From positions 1-43,524 of the forward strand of contig JADLEU010000309.1 in NCBI GenBank assembly GCA_020845955.1: DNA of 43,524 nucleotides, written 5' to 3'. Below the pieces are notes generated by a model that was not told the origin of the DNA, ran no database searches, and saw only the letters and a program-made list of their open reading frames with translations. The position numbers were made by a program, and so were the translations under genes. This document shows positions 12,940 to 23,422 of this stretch, piece by piece. Source of the stretch: Anaerolineales bacterium. Lineage in GTDB: Bacteria > Chloroflexota > Anaerolineae > Anaerolineales > UBA6663. Position 1 is the first letter of the stretch, and each line of letters starts with the position of its first letter.

Positions 12940-12962
12940 AGAAGGAAGGGGACGGGTACAAT
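12934..12962 (+). promoter_or_regulatory. Rightward promoter of a leaderless gene
   Basis: TAGACA (12934-12939), 17-bp spacer, TACAAT (12957-12962). The expected start of RNA falls 6-7 bp later, at or next to the ATG at 12969. Confidence 0.75.
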
Positions 12963-12968
12963 AGGCAT

Positions 12969-13211
12969 ATGACGACGACGCGACTACCGAAGGACGCACT
13001 GCCGATCCAGGAGGCCGCGGCGCGGTACATGGTCACGCGCCGTACGCTTGATCGTTGGGCAACGGCCGGACGGCTACGGATTTATAAGCAGACCGGGGAT
13101 ACCCGCGCCTATGTCCGCGCCAGTGCCGTCGAGCGATTATTGAGGGAGCCGCCCGCACCGCGCGGTAAGCGCGGCAAGTGGAGGGAGCAGCAGCAGCAAC
13201 CCCCGCAGTAG
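12969..13211 (+). CDS. MerR/excisionase-like HTH regulator, probably leaderless
   Basis: 80 aa. LPIQEAAARYMVTRRTLDRW plus a wing (GRLRIYKQTGDTRAYVRASA) is a winged HTH of the excisionase/MerR type. The tail is basic and then Gln/Pro-rich. No SD fits in the 6 bp between the -10 and the ATG, so translation should start on a leaderless mRNA. Divergent from the long early operon and next to three operator copies, it is the best candidate for their ligand (inference). Confidence 0.78.
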   Translation: MTTTRLPKDALPIQEAAARYMVTRRTLDRWATAGRLRIYKQTGDTRAYVRASAVERLLREPPAPRGKRGKWREQQQQPPQ

Positions 13212-13301
13212 CCCCGCTGCTAGCAGGCCAGCCCCTTTTCCCACGGTTCCCCCGGAAAACCCCCCTTTTGCCCCGATATTGCATGGCGCGCCATCCTTCT
13301 A

Positions 13302-13330
13302 TAGACATATCCTATCTTTCATGCTAAAAT
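13302..13330 (+). promoter_or_regulatory. Rightward promoter ahead of the packaging module
   Basis: TAGACA (13302-13307), 17-bp spacer, extended -10 TGCTAAAAT with TAAAAT at 13325-13330. The next gene starts 215 bp later. Confidence 0.65.
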
Positions 13331-13498
13331 GAAGGCGGGCGGCGGGGAGGCAGCGCGGATACCCTAAAGATCTATTCTCTTAAGTTCGTGTTTTCACAAT
13401 CGCACAATCGCGGAATGCCCCCCCCGTACCGCCTATCCTATCCGGTCGGGGACCACGCGCCGCGCACGGATAGGCAGCAGCAGCAGCAGCAGGATAGG
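13308..13498. repeat. CCTATCC repeats and short tandem repeats before the terminase gene
   Basis: This gene-free stretch (13212-13545) holds CCTATC at 13311-13316, overlapping CCTATCC copies at 13432-13438 and 13437-13443, and inverted copies GGATAGG at 13468-13474 and 13492-13498 separated by a CAG run. A tandem CACAATCG occurs twice (13395-13410). Could be a packaging (pac/cos) or replication site, or operators. Confidence 0.5.
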
Positions 13499-13545
13499 AC
13501 GCACACCCCCCATCGTCCCAGCGGCTCCAACGGACCGGAGAGACC

Positions 13546-14172
13546 ATGACCACTCCACAACAGCCGAGCGCACCGACGGGGATCACCGTACCTCCCCCAC
13601 AACAGCCCGCCGTCATGCAAAGTACCGAGGCGTACCCGGTCGCATCCGCGCACGGTCAGTTATCTGTGCTGCAACGGCGCTTCCTCTCGCTGCGGCTCAG
13701 CCACGCCACAGACGCGGAGTGCGCTACGGCCATCGGGCTGAAGCGCGACGGCACGGTATCTGACTGGAAACGCGAGTCCCCAGCGTTTGCCGCGGCGTAC
13801 CAGCATCTGATGGATGCCGGCATCGAGGAGTGGGCGAACGCCGAGCGCAGACGCCTGCTCGGCAAAGCGCTGCTCACCGCGGAAGAACTGCTGACTGCGG
13901 AAGACGATGTCCGCGCGAAGGATGGCACACTGCTGGGGACTACCCCGGCTTGGCGCGCGCGCCGCGACGGCATGGAGGGCATTCTCCGCGCCAACGGCCT
14001 CTGGAACCCGCAGGAGCGCGGCAGCAGCGAAACCGCCGGCCTCGTGGATGTGCTGCGCGCCATGAGCGAGCTGACTCGCGCCAGCCGCGGCGGCGGCGAG
14101 AGCGCGCCAGCCGCGCACATAATAATAGAAGGCAGCAGCGACAGCAGCACGGTGACCGCGGCCGGGGAGTAG
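13546..14172 (+). CDS. Putative small terminase subunit
   Basis: 208 aa. After a Pro/Gln-rich N-terminus comes an HTH-type domain (LRLSHATDAECATAIGLKRD, then GTVSDWKRESPAFAAAYQHL), long helices around residues 90-130, and a Ser/Gly tail. This layout and its place upstream of the large terminase suggest the DNA-recognition subunit of the packaging motor. It could also be a plain HTH regulator. The repeats just upstream could be its binding site. Confidence 0.6.
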   Translation: MTTPQQPSAPTGITVPPPQQPAVMQSTEAYPVASAHGQLSVLQRRFLSLRLSHATDAECATAIGLKRDGTVSDWKRESPAFAAAYQHLMDAGIEEWANAERRRLLGKALLTAEELLTAEDDVRAKDGTLLGTTPAWRARRDGMEGILRANGLWNPQERGSSETAGLVDVLRAMSELTRASRGGGESAPAAHIIIEGSSDSSTVTAAGE

Positions 14173-14572
14173 CGGCAGCGCCTTGTGGTAACGCGAGGCG
14201 GCAAGGCCCCTGGGGGAGCACCAGCGGCCCCCACCAGGGGGGGAGGTCACAAGCGGGCGCGGCGCGAGGGGGGGGAGCGAAGGTTCCTGTCAGAAATTGG
14301 GGTTCATGTGGGATTGTTATTGAGAGTGAAACATGCGAATGTAATGTACCGACCTGTTGGGAAGTATGGGCCGGGGCAGGGGGAAGTGACCCTGCTGGCG
14401 GGGGCCACCACCGCGCGGCCTGCCCTCCTGATGACTGGACCGCCGTACCAACAACCCCACCACCAGCAGCAGCAGGTCTTGGGCCGTCCCCGTCCTAAGC
14501 CAGATGGGCGCAGCACCCAGTACGAGTGGCGCTCCTAACTCCTAATTCAGAGGGTGGGGAGGTGGGAGGTAC
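14173..14572. other. 400-bp stretch of unclear content
   Basis: G-rich tracts near 14205-14275 and a weakly promoter-like TTGAGA with TAATGT 16 bp downstream near 14320-14347. A 117-codon plus-strand frame (14185-14538) has an unnatural composition and no SD I trust. The base composition drops around 14285-14350, unlike its neighbours. I see no supported gene. Confidence 0.4.
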
Positions 14573-14737
14573 ATGCGCGTGCGGGACATAAAGGAAGTTC
14601 TGCGGCAACTTGAAGCAATGGGCTATGGCACCGTTGAAGGACTGGAACAGCGACTCGTCCAGATCCAGATTGATGCGCTTCTTCACGGTCCTGCATTTCT
14701 GGATCGGGTGCGAAAGAAAGAATGGCAGACAACGTAA
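14573..14737 (+). CDS. Small helical protein (54 aa)
   Basis: 54 aa: MRVRDIKEVLRQLEAMGYGT, then VEGLEQRLVQIQIDALLHGP and FLDRVRKKEWQTT. Fully helical, with the excellent SD GGGAGGTGGGAGG. Overlaps the next gene's start. It leads a run of small coupled genes. Function unknown. Confidence 0.72.
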   Translation: MRVRDIKEVLRQLEAMGYGTVEGLEQRLVQIQIDALLHGPAFLDRVRKKEWQTT

Positions 14738-15024
14738 TGGATCGGGACGCATGGCGGCGAGCACAGCGAGAGAAAGTGGAACAAGAGGGCCGTTGCCTCT
14801 ATTCCATTGCACAGGTAGGATATTGCGGGCTGCACCCGTCGTCCAAAAATGAAGTAGGGCAGGCATACCCCTTCTGCAACAAGCATGAGGGACTTCGGTG
14901 TATGCATCGGCAATGCGAGGAACAGGCCGTCGGTGAGTGCGGATTTGCGGGGGTGTTCGTGTGTGGCGTGCGGTACTGCGAGGCACACAGTTCGCAGCCA
15001 TGTCCCCGCGGTCATCTTGCATAG
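14722..15024 (+). CDS. Cys-rich putative zinc-binding protein
   Basis: 100 aa with nine cysteines, most in CxxH/CxxxC-like pairs: RCLYSIAQVGYCGLHPSS, FCNKHEGLRCMHRQCEEQ, GECGFAGVFVCGVRYCEAH. It probably binds two zinc ions in treble-clef or B-box-like folds. An ATG at 14737, which overlaps the upstream TAA, is an equally good start. Function unknown. Confidence 0.72.
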   Translation: MADNVMDRDAWRRAQREKVEQEGRCLYSIAQVGYCGLHPSSKNEVGQAYPFCNKHEGLRCMHRQCEEQAVGECGFAGVFVCGVRYCEAHSSQPCPRGHLA

Positions 15025-15053
15025 ATGGAAGAGATAATAAACGGCAGGCCCGA

Positions 15054-15209
15054 ATGACCCGTCTGGATACCGTCCTCAAGCTTGTAGCGGCCATGCTCTT
15101 GTCCCTTGTCATGATAACAGCAGGGATGATGGAGGACTGGCCGGTGGTCAGCCTGGCGCTGGCAGTCATCGTTCTCGAAGTGTCGCGTCCTCGGAGGTCA
15201 TCGCAATGA
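15054..15209 (+). CDS. Small membrane protein (51 aa)
   Basis: 51 aa with two hydrophobic stretches (VLKLVAAMLLSLVMITAGMM and WPVVSLALAVIVLEV) and a basic C-terminus: a two-helix hairpin in the membrane. Holins can look like this, but there is no endolysin next to it, so the role is open. Confidence 0.6.
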   Translation: MTRLDTVLKLVAAMLLSLVMITAGMMEDWPVVSLALAVIVLEVSRPRRSSQ

Positions 15210-15231
15210 TGAACAGGCGTGGCAAGAAGAT

Positions 15232-15573
15232 ATGCAGATGCAGATGAACAATATGAAGGGAACATGGTCGTTTGAGGCCATTACCCGAAGCCCCACACTG
15301 GAAGAGGTCATCGAAATGATGCTACGGGAAGAGGAGGATGCGCGGCAACGACACTTGCACAGCATGGTTGCCCCGTGGGAACCCGTCCCTTCCCGCGAAG
15401 TGCCGCCGCATGAGCATCGGTGGGTGACGGAGGTCGTGTCTGAACGTGGCGGCGATGGCGTGCTGGAGTTCTTCGTCAACGCCTTCCCGTTCCATGATCA
15501 TCAACGTTTCCCGGTGGTTGATGCCGATGCGGTGTTCTGTGCGTATCCTAGGTGTGAGGCGCGACCCGAATGA
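15232..15573 (+). CDS. Hypothetical protein
   Basis: 113 aa. N-terminal helix with TLEEVIEMMLREEEDARQRH, a His-containing middle PPHEHRWVTEVVSER, and a C-terminal VFCAYPRCEARPE with two Cys. The stop overlaps the next ATG (ATGA). Family unknown. Confidence 0.7.
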   Translation: MQMQMNNMKGTWSFEAITRSPTLEEVIEMMLREEEDARQRHLHSMVAPWEPVPSREVPPHEHRWVTEVVSERGGDGVLEFFVNAFPFHDHQRFPVVDADAVFCAYPRCEARPE

Positions 15574-15890
15574 CGCAGCCCAATGATGCCGGCGAAGATG
15601 TCACAGTAATAGGCGGCTTTACCTTGCAGCATTGGTCATTCTGGACGTGGCCTGATAAGGAGTACACGCCGATCATGGCCTATATCATGTTTCATCGTAT
15701 TGTCGTCCGGCTGGGATGGCAGCGGTCGGTGATCGAAGGCGTGCAAATGTGGTGGACGTACCTCTTCTTTGGTGATCGCGTGCGCGCTGCGTCGGCTGAC
15801 GCCGCCAGCGACGCAGCGCTGCATCCCCATCGCTGGCGGCTGTGGCGATTGTTCAAGGCGCTCGTTCCCTCGCGGAAGTGGATGGCATGA
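15570..15890 (+). CDS. Aromatic-rich hypothetical protein
   Basis: 106 aa, Trp/Phe/Tyr-rich (HWSFWTWPDKEYTPIMAYIM) with an amphipathic middle and a basic C-terminus. Coupled to both neighbours. It may associate with membrane but has no clear transmembrane segment. Family unknown. Confidence 0.68.
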   Translation: MTQPNDAGEDVTVIGGFTLQHWSFWTWPDKEYTPIMAYIMFHRIVVRLGWQRSVIEGVQMWWTYLFFGDRVRAASADAASDAALHPHRWRLWRLFKALVPSRKWMA

Positions 15891-16303
15891 TAGTGCCTCC
15901 TTCCCCGGCGGATGACGCTATCTGTCTGCTGTGTGGCCGCCGGGGGCTGCACGTCCACGCCATTCGTGCCGGTAGAGAGGACATTATGGGGGACATGAAG
16001 AAGGCGATGATGATGAAGATGCCTACCCCGCAACCACAACTTCGCATCGGGGCCATCCTCTATGTTTGTGAGACCTTTCTTTTTGGGGGAAGTCACGGCC
16101 CTTTCCGTATTGAAGCCATCGGACCGGACTGGATTGTGGTCAGAGATAGAACGTGGAATGTCCCCCATTTTCAGCGGTTTACGGAAACGGAAACGGGGCG
16201 GTTGAAAAGCATGGATGAAGTGCTCACGCCCTACCTTGACCCGATGTTTTCCACGCAACCTGATGGCCGTCCGTGGCAGACAGGTGTGGTGGCTGGTGAC
16301 TGA
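15887..16303 (+). CDS. Hypothetical protein with CxxC motif
   Basis: 138 aa starting MIVPPSPADDAICLLCGRRG, so one CxxC near the N-terminus, then a beta-rich body (LRIGAILYVCETFLFGG, FRIEAIGPDWIVVRDRTWNV). The ATG overlaps the upstream stop. Function unknown. Confidence 0.7.
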   Translation: MIVPPSPADDAICLLCGRRGLHVHAIRAGREDIMGDMKKAMMMKMPTPQPQLRIGAILYVCETFLFGGSHGPFRIEAIGPDWIVVRDRTWNVPHFQRFTETETGRLKSMDEVLTPYLDPMFSTQPDGRPWQTGVVAGD

Positions 16304-16496
16304 CCGTATCAAAGGCTTCGTCGTGGTGCTGGAAAAGGATATGCGGGAAGAGGACGCCGAACGCATCATGCAGGCCGTCCGGCAGTTGCGGGGCGTGTGC
16401 AAGGTGGAAGCCCAGGCAGAGGCCGCGGGGGACTACTTCGTGCGGATGCAGGTCATGGCGGAACTGCGGGACAAACTCTGGGACGTGCTTCGGTAA
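16296..16496 (+). CDS. Conserved small phage protein (DRIKGFVVVLEKD type)
   Basis: 66 aa. DRIKGFVVVLEKDMREEDAE, then RIMQAVRQLRGVCKVEAQ and ELRDKLWDVLR match a widespread small phage protein of unknown function with a ferredoxin-like strand-helix pattern. The GTG at 16296 is chosen because homologues begin just before DRIKGF and it overlaps the upstream stop region; the frame is open further upstream. Confidence 0.78.
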   Translation: MTDRIKGFVVVLEKDMREEDAERIMQAVRQLRGVCKVEAQAEAAGDYFVRMQVMAELRDKLWDVLR

Positions 16497-16536
16497 AAGC
16501 AATAACGTAAAGTAAGCAACAGCAACGACGAGGCTG

Positions 16537-16743
16537 ATGACGATGTTGACGCCGACGGATACCATCCGTGCCGCGGTGAACAAGGCGCTTGATGACCACC
16601 GCGCCGTGCTGGATGCGGCGGCGGGCGCGGCGATGGACTGGTCGGGCATCAACATTTTCGTGAAACTGGCGGACAAGGGCCGCGACAAGGGCAAGTCCTT
16701 GCAGGTCACGGTACGCCTTGAAAGCCGCACCGACTTGCCATAA
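16537..16743 (+). CDS. Small hypothetical protein
   Basis: 68 aa: helical N-terminus (TDTIRAAVNKALDDHRAVLD) and a C-terminal strand part (GINIFVKLADKGRDKGKSLQ, VTVRLESRTDLP). Last gene before the terminator that precedes the large terminase. Family unknown. Confidence 0.68.
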   Translation: MTMLTPTDTIRAAVNKALDDHRAVLDAAAGAAMDWSGINIFVKLADKGRDKGKSLQVTVRLESRTDLP

Positions 16744-16813
16744 CCGTTCGGCGGGCGTACACTCATCATAACGCAAGAAGTGCATACTCGCTCTCCGCCT
16801 GAGAACATTTCTG

Positions 16814-16882
16814 GAAGGCGGCTGGTCCTTTCGCAAAGCGCGAAGCGCGAAGCGCGAAGGGGCTGGCCGCCTTCTTTGGTTT
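16814..16882 (+). terminator. Terminator before the large terminase, with heptamer repeat in the loop
   Basis: GAAGGCGGC (16814-16822) pairs with GCCGCCTTC (16866-16874); an inner CCTTTCGC pairs with GCGAAGGG. A T-rich TTTGGTTTT follows. The loop holds three or more copies of a 7-bp GCGAAGC-type repeat. Confidence 0.7.
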
Positions 16883-16902
16883 TAGGACAGACAGACATCG
16901 CC

Positions 16903-18444
16903 ATGCCCGCAGCCGCCCGTATGCCGCAGCAAGCGCCCGTGCTGGACGGGTTCCTGCCCCGGCTCCCCACCGTGGAGCAGGAGTATGCGCGGCTCCAACC
17001 CATGTTCAATGCGGTCGGCTATACCCCGTCCCCCGAACAGCGGCGGGTGCATGAGGCCATCCTTGCGCCGGGGCGCACGCCGGACGGCGGCAATGTCCCC
17101 CGTCTTGTCATCCTGGGCGGGGGCATTCAGGCCGGCAAGTCGTATCTTGCGGGCTATCACGCCCTTGCCCGTTTCCCGATGGATGGGACCATCTGGCTGG
17201 TCGGCTTCGAGTATGAGGACACGATTCACGAGTTCTCCTACCTGCGGGAGGCTGCTGTCCGGCTGAACGCCGCCACGCGCTACAGCACCAGCCAGCAGGG
17301 GCCGTGGGACCTGCGCTACGTCAACGGCGCGACCGTCCGTACTATCGCCTCCAAGGACATCACCAAGCTGGCGGGGGAAGCCCCCGACGGCATTATCATG
17401 TGCGAGGCAGGCCGCCAGACCTATGAAGCGTTCGAGACGTGCCTTGACCGCGTGACGCCGAAACAGGGCTGGCTGCTGGTGTCCGGCACCTTCGAGCAGG
17501 GCAGCAACTGGTACCGCAACCTTTGGCGGGAATGTCGCAGCCCCGGCAATATCCGTGGCGGCGTGGCGCTCTCGCTTCCCAGCTACAGCAACCGCCGGTT
17601 CTACCCTGACGGCGTACACGATCAGACGTTCTGGGAGCGCGAACGGCAGATGCTGGCGACGCGCCCGGTGGACGGGAAGGAACGCTTTGCGGAACGCTTC
17701 CTGGGCGAACCGCGCACGCCCTCCGACCTGGTGTTCAAGGACTTCTCCCGTCTCCTCCATGTGCAGGAATGGGCCGATTTTGACCCCGCCGAAGACGTGG
17801 CCCTGTGGATCGATCCCGGCTATGACCCCTCCGCGTTCGCCGTCCTCTTCGTACAAGTACGCGGCGATACCATCTGTGTGTTTGACGAGATTTACGTCAA
17901 CCGGATGCTCAACCACGAGATCATGACGATGGTGAAGAACCATCGGGCCTTCCCTAATGTGAAGCGCGTGGTGATGGACAAGGCCGCCAAGCAGCATGGC
18001 AACGCGCAGCAGTCAGCCTTTGAGACCTGGAGCGACGAACTCTCCGGGCGCAATGGCGGCATTTCCTTCGCGACCAGCCAGACCGGGCTTTCTGTCGCGG
18101 ACGGCATCGCCCGCACCCATGACAAGCTGGCGGTCAACCCGCTCACGAACGTCCCGTACATGGTCTTTTCCCCGAAGTGCCGCATGTTGGCGTGGGAGAT
18201 GGAAGAGGGCTACAAGTTCAGGACGCGGGCGGACGGCCTGGTGCATTCGGACAGCCCGATTGACGAAAACAACCATGCGGTGAAGGCGCTGGCCTACGGC
18301 ATCGTGGACCGCTATGGCCTGTCCAACGTGCCGGGCAAGCCGTTGCCCAGAAACACCGTCGAGACGATGCCCTGGGACGCCGCCTTCCAGCGGCGGCGCA
18401 GCGGCTATGCTTCTGCCGCCACGACCGCGACCGGGAGGCGCTAA
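16903..18444 (+). CDS. terL: Terminase large subunit
   Basis: 513 aa; the ATPase and nuclease that drives DNA into the prohead. Walker A GGGIQAGKS at 72-80. Walker B-like GIIMCEAG at 163-170 with Glu168. Coupling motif SGTF at about 194-197. The C-terminal RNase H-like nuclease starts at WIDPGYDPS (302-310, Asp304) and continues with FDEIYV near 327-332 and VVMDKAAKQHG. ATG at 16903 is used; upstream codons overlap the terminator and look non-coding. The SD is weak. Portal follows after 6 bp. Confidence 0.93.
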   Translation: MPAAARMPQQAPVLDGFLPRLPTVEQEYARLQPMFNAVGYTPSPEQRRVHEAILAPGRTPDGGNVPRLVILGGGIQAGKSYLAGYHALARFPMDGTIWLVGFEYEDTIHEFSYLREAAVRLNAATRYSTSQQGPWDLRYVNGATVRTIASKDITKLAGEAPDGIIMCEAGRQTYEAFETCLDRVTPKQGWLLVSGTFEQGSNWYRNLWRECRSPGNIRGGVALSLPSYSNRRFYPDGVHDQTFWERERQMLATRPVDGKERFAERFLGEPRTPSDLVFKDFSRLLHVQEWADFDPAEDVALWIDPGYDPSAFAVLFVQVRGDTICVFDEIYVNRMLNHEIMTMVKNHRAFPNVKRVVMDKAAKQHGNAQQSAFETWSDELSGRNGGISFATSQTGLSVADGIARTHDKLAVNPLTNVPYMVFSPKCRMLAWEMEEGYKFRTRADGLVHSDSPIDENNHAVKALAYGIVDRYGLSNVPGKPLPRNTVETMPWDAAFQRRRSGYASAATTATGRR

Positions 18445-18450
18445 TATCCG

Positions 18451-20604
<2,154 letters not shown>

Positions 20605-20610
20605 CGCACA

Positions 20611-20766
20611 ATGGCCCCTATCGTTGACGGAAAGCATTTTCCTTACACCGATGCCGGGATGAAGGCGGCGAAAGAGGCGGCCAAGAAGTCCGGCAAGCCG
20701 ATGATGATGAAGAACGCCAAGCCCAAGGGCGGCGGTGGTGGTGGCGGCGGCAAGAAGTCGAAGTAA
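20611..20766 (+). CDS. Small basic head-associated-type protein
   Basis: 51 aa: MAPIVDGKHFPYTDAGMKAA, then a Lys/Ala helix, eight Gly and KKSK. The FPYT..G...A pattern with a Lys-rich end is common in very small proteins next to portals. Strong SD (AGGAGG). Exact role unknown; the basic tail could bind DNA. Confidence 0.75.
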   Translation: MAPIVDGKHFPYTDAGMKAAKEAAKKSGKPMMMKNAKPKGGGGGGGGKKSK

Positions 20767-20794
20767 GTAAGTAGCGAGAAGGCAGGAGACGCCG

Positions 20795-21181
<387 letters not shown>

Positions 21182-21215
21182 GCAAGGTAGGGCCGGCAAG
21201 AATGGGTGGTGCGTG

Positions 21216-23060
21216 ATGGCATGGCTGCAATGGGGCGATTTCTATGTGGATGATGCGACCGGCCAGTCCTATGGCGGCGGCAATGTGCCTCCTGCCATCA
21301 AAGCGGCGGCGGTAGACCTTGCCCGCACGAGCGCCATCAAGCCAAACACCACTGGCGGCACTGAGTATTTCTATAAGGGCCAACGGTACGCTTCCGAAAG
21401 CGCGTTGCCCGCAGATGCCTGGGTACGCCAGAACACGGAAGATGGCGACGACGTAAGCCTTGCGCCCGGCGTGACCCAGCGTGCCAGCACCGCTGGGATT
21501 GCCTCCCTGCTCCAGCGGGGGACTAACCCTGCGACCCCGGTCCCGCAAAAACTGCGTGATGGCGTGATCGCGCTGGCCGCGCGTGCGGGACTCAGCCCTG
21601 CTGAACAGAACAGTCTTGCCCTGACCATCATGCGCGGCAGCGTGGGCGCAGGGGCACTGGGGGAGTACGGGGCCATCAACCTGACGCCGCGGGCGTTGGA
21701 GTTCTTGCGTAGTATCGCTCCCGCCCTCCCTGACAATCTGGATGCCACGGTCGCCAGCGCTCTCTCCGGCAGGGGGCTACCGCAGACCTCGCCCGGTGAG
21801 TCCTTCTACGGCGACCTGTTGCCGGACATCCTGAGCGGGCAGGTCACAGGGCCGCTCACCCGCGACGCCAGCGGCAAACTGCGCCCCGCATCCGTCGCGG
21901 GTGGCCCCGCTGCCGCTGTCACTTCTGCCACTGCCTCCGGCGCGGGCGCTGGCGCTGGCGATGCGGGCGCTAGTGGTGGCGGCGATGACCTCGCCGCCTT
22001 CCGGCAAGCCTTCAAGGCCGCGCACGGGCGGGATGTCACCGCAGCGGAACTGGCCGATTATGCTTATCTGCAAACGCTGTCCAACGAGCAAATCCGCACG
22101 CTGCCGCAGCGCATCCTGAACGGGTTTGCGACCTCCCGGCTGGCACAACTGTCCAATGAGGACTTGCTGCCGATCATCCGCGCCAACCCGAACTTCCTGG
22201 GCGGCTTCAGTGCCGAACGGTTGCTGACCTTTGCCCCCGAAGTCATCATGAACGAGTTTGTCCCGTTCCTGCGGAAAGCGGGCGCGACCGGCCATGCCGC
22301 CAACCTGGAGGCAGGCGTCAAGCGTGCAGGCGGCAGCGACGGGGGCAGCGACGGGGGCGGCGGTGCCGCCCCACCGCCGGGGACGACGCCGCCCGGCACC
22401 ACCCCGCCGCCATCGACCACGCCGCCGGGGACAACCCCGCCAGCATCCAACAACCCTCTGGAGGGGGTGCAGCCGCTCGCGCCGGGGCAATTCGGCAAAC
22501 TGCCGGACTTCAGCAATCTGTCAGACCTGAGCCTGGACTACTACTTCGACTTTGCGAACAACCCGGCTTTCGCCAGCCAGAACTATCTTCAGTCCGCGGG
22601 GATTAACCCATTCACGGGCAACCCGTTCGGGGAGTTTCTGGGCGCGCAGATCGTGCCGCAGGCGCAACTCGCCAGCGACTATAACACGGTCTACGGCCAG
22701 AACTCCGGAATGCGCGGCGTCTTGGGGGCGCTCGGTAACTTCTTCGGGGAGGGCGGCGGGATGTTCCCGTCCGATCAGCAGGCATCGTCCTTCCTGGGCG
22801 ACCTGAACCAGTTGGTCAACGACTATGCCGCGGGCAAGGTGACCGATGTCAGGAAGGCAGGGCTGGCGCAGGACATTACAAGCAATCCCAACCGTGCCTT
22901 TGATGTGATCATGGGGGCCAATCGCGGCAGCATCAGTCCCTTCCTGCGGAACAACCGGCGGCTGATGGCCTCGCTGCAAGACCGGCTCTATAGCGACTAT
23001 ATGCGGAATGCACCGCAAAAGCCGGACCAGTCCTTCCTCGGCTCACTGCTCGGCGGCTAA
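21216..23060 (+). CDS. Large putative virion protein, Pro/Gly-rich linker
   Basis: 614 aa, no family recognised. The N-terminus (WLQWGDFYVDDATGQSYGGG) is followed by a helical domain with GVIALAARAGLSPAEQNSLA and a central ELADYAYLQTLSNEQIRTLP. A low-complexity linker of PPGTTPP repeats lies at about 385-415. The C-terminal domain is rich in Phe and Asn (DYYFDFANNPAFASQNYLQS). Such linkers and its place between portal and the giant protein suggest an ejected or neck protein. ATG at 21216 follows an in-frame GTG that is also possible. Confidence 0.65.
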   Translation: MAWLQWGDFYVDDATGQSYGGGNVPPAIKAAAVDLARTSAIKPNTTGGTEYFYKGQRYASESALPADAWVRQNTEDGDDVSLAPGVTQRASTAGIASLLQRGTNPATPVPQKLRDGVIALAARAGLSPAEQNSLALTIMRGSVGAGALGEYGAINLTPRALEFLRSIAPALPDNLDATVASALSGRGLPQTSPGESFYGDLLPDILSGQVTGPLTRDASGKLRPASVAGGPAAAVTSATASGAGAGAGDAGASGGGDDLAAFRQAFKAAHGRDVTAAELADYAYLQTLSNEQIRTLPQRILNGFATSRLAQLSNEDLLPIIRANPNFLGGFSAERLLTFAPEVIMNEFVPFLRKAGATGHAANLEAGVKRAGGSDGGSDGGGGAAPPPGTTPPGTTPPPSTTPPGTTPPASNNPLEGVQPLAPGQFGKLPDFSNLSDLSLDYYFDFANNPAFASQNYLQSAGINPFTGNPFGEFLGAQIVPQAQLASDYNTVYGQNSGMRGVLGALGNFFGEGGGMFPSDQQASSFLGDLNQLVNDYAAGKVTDVRKAGLAQDITSNPNRAFDVIMGANRGSISPFLRNNRRLMASLQDRLYSDYMRNAPQKPDQSFLGSLLGG

Positions 23061-23071
23061 GGGGTGTCGGC

Positions 23072-23407
23072 ATGGTGATGATGAATAGTGGGTGGCTCGA
23101 CGGGTTGCAAAACGAATACCTCAACAGCAATCCGAACGCGGCATTCTCCTACATCTTCGGGGACTTGCTCGGCGGGAGCGGCGGCAACCAGAACTTCACC
23201 AACTGGTTGCGCGGGCGGCAGAACGAGTTCTTTCAGGACTATGAGGGTGCGGTCGCCAGAGACCCCAACCTGCGCTATGTGGACTTTCTGAAGAACAAGT
23301 CCCCGGTGCAGGACTTCTTGAAGCTCGCACCCAGCCAGCGCGGGATTTCGATGGGACGCGTGCAGCCCCAGGTCAATTTCCGCTACGGTGTGGGCTTCTC
23401 ATCGTAA
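23072..23407 (+). CDS. Small virion-module protein related in style to the preceding C-terminus
   Basis: 111 aa. LDGLQNEYLNSNPNAAFSYI and FTNWLRGRQNEFFQDYEGAV resemble in composition (Asn, Phe, Gly) the end of the 614-aa protein. The C-terminus GRVQPQVNFRYGVGFSS is beta-like. Lies 11 bp after that gene. Function unknown. Confidence 0.62.
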   Translation: MVMMNSGWLDGLQNEYLNSNPNAAFSYIFGDLLGGSGGNQNFTNWLRGRQNEFFQDYEGAVARDPNLRYVDFLKNKSPVQDFLKLAPSQRGISMGRVQPQVNFRYGVGFSS

Positions 23408-23422
23408 TCGGGAGACCGGCGC

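Noticed and set aside
14185-14538. 117-codon plus-strand frame
   Set aside because: Composition is unnatural, there is no good SD, and it crosses G-tracts and a lower-GC patch.
15054-15209. Holin call for the two-helix membrane protein
   Set aside because: No endolysin or spanin is visible nearby, and many small phage membrane proteins look the same; kept as membrane protein only.
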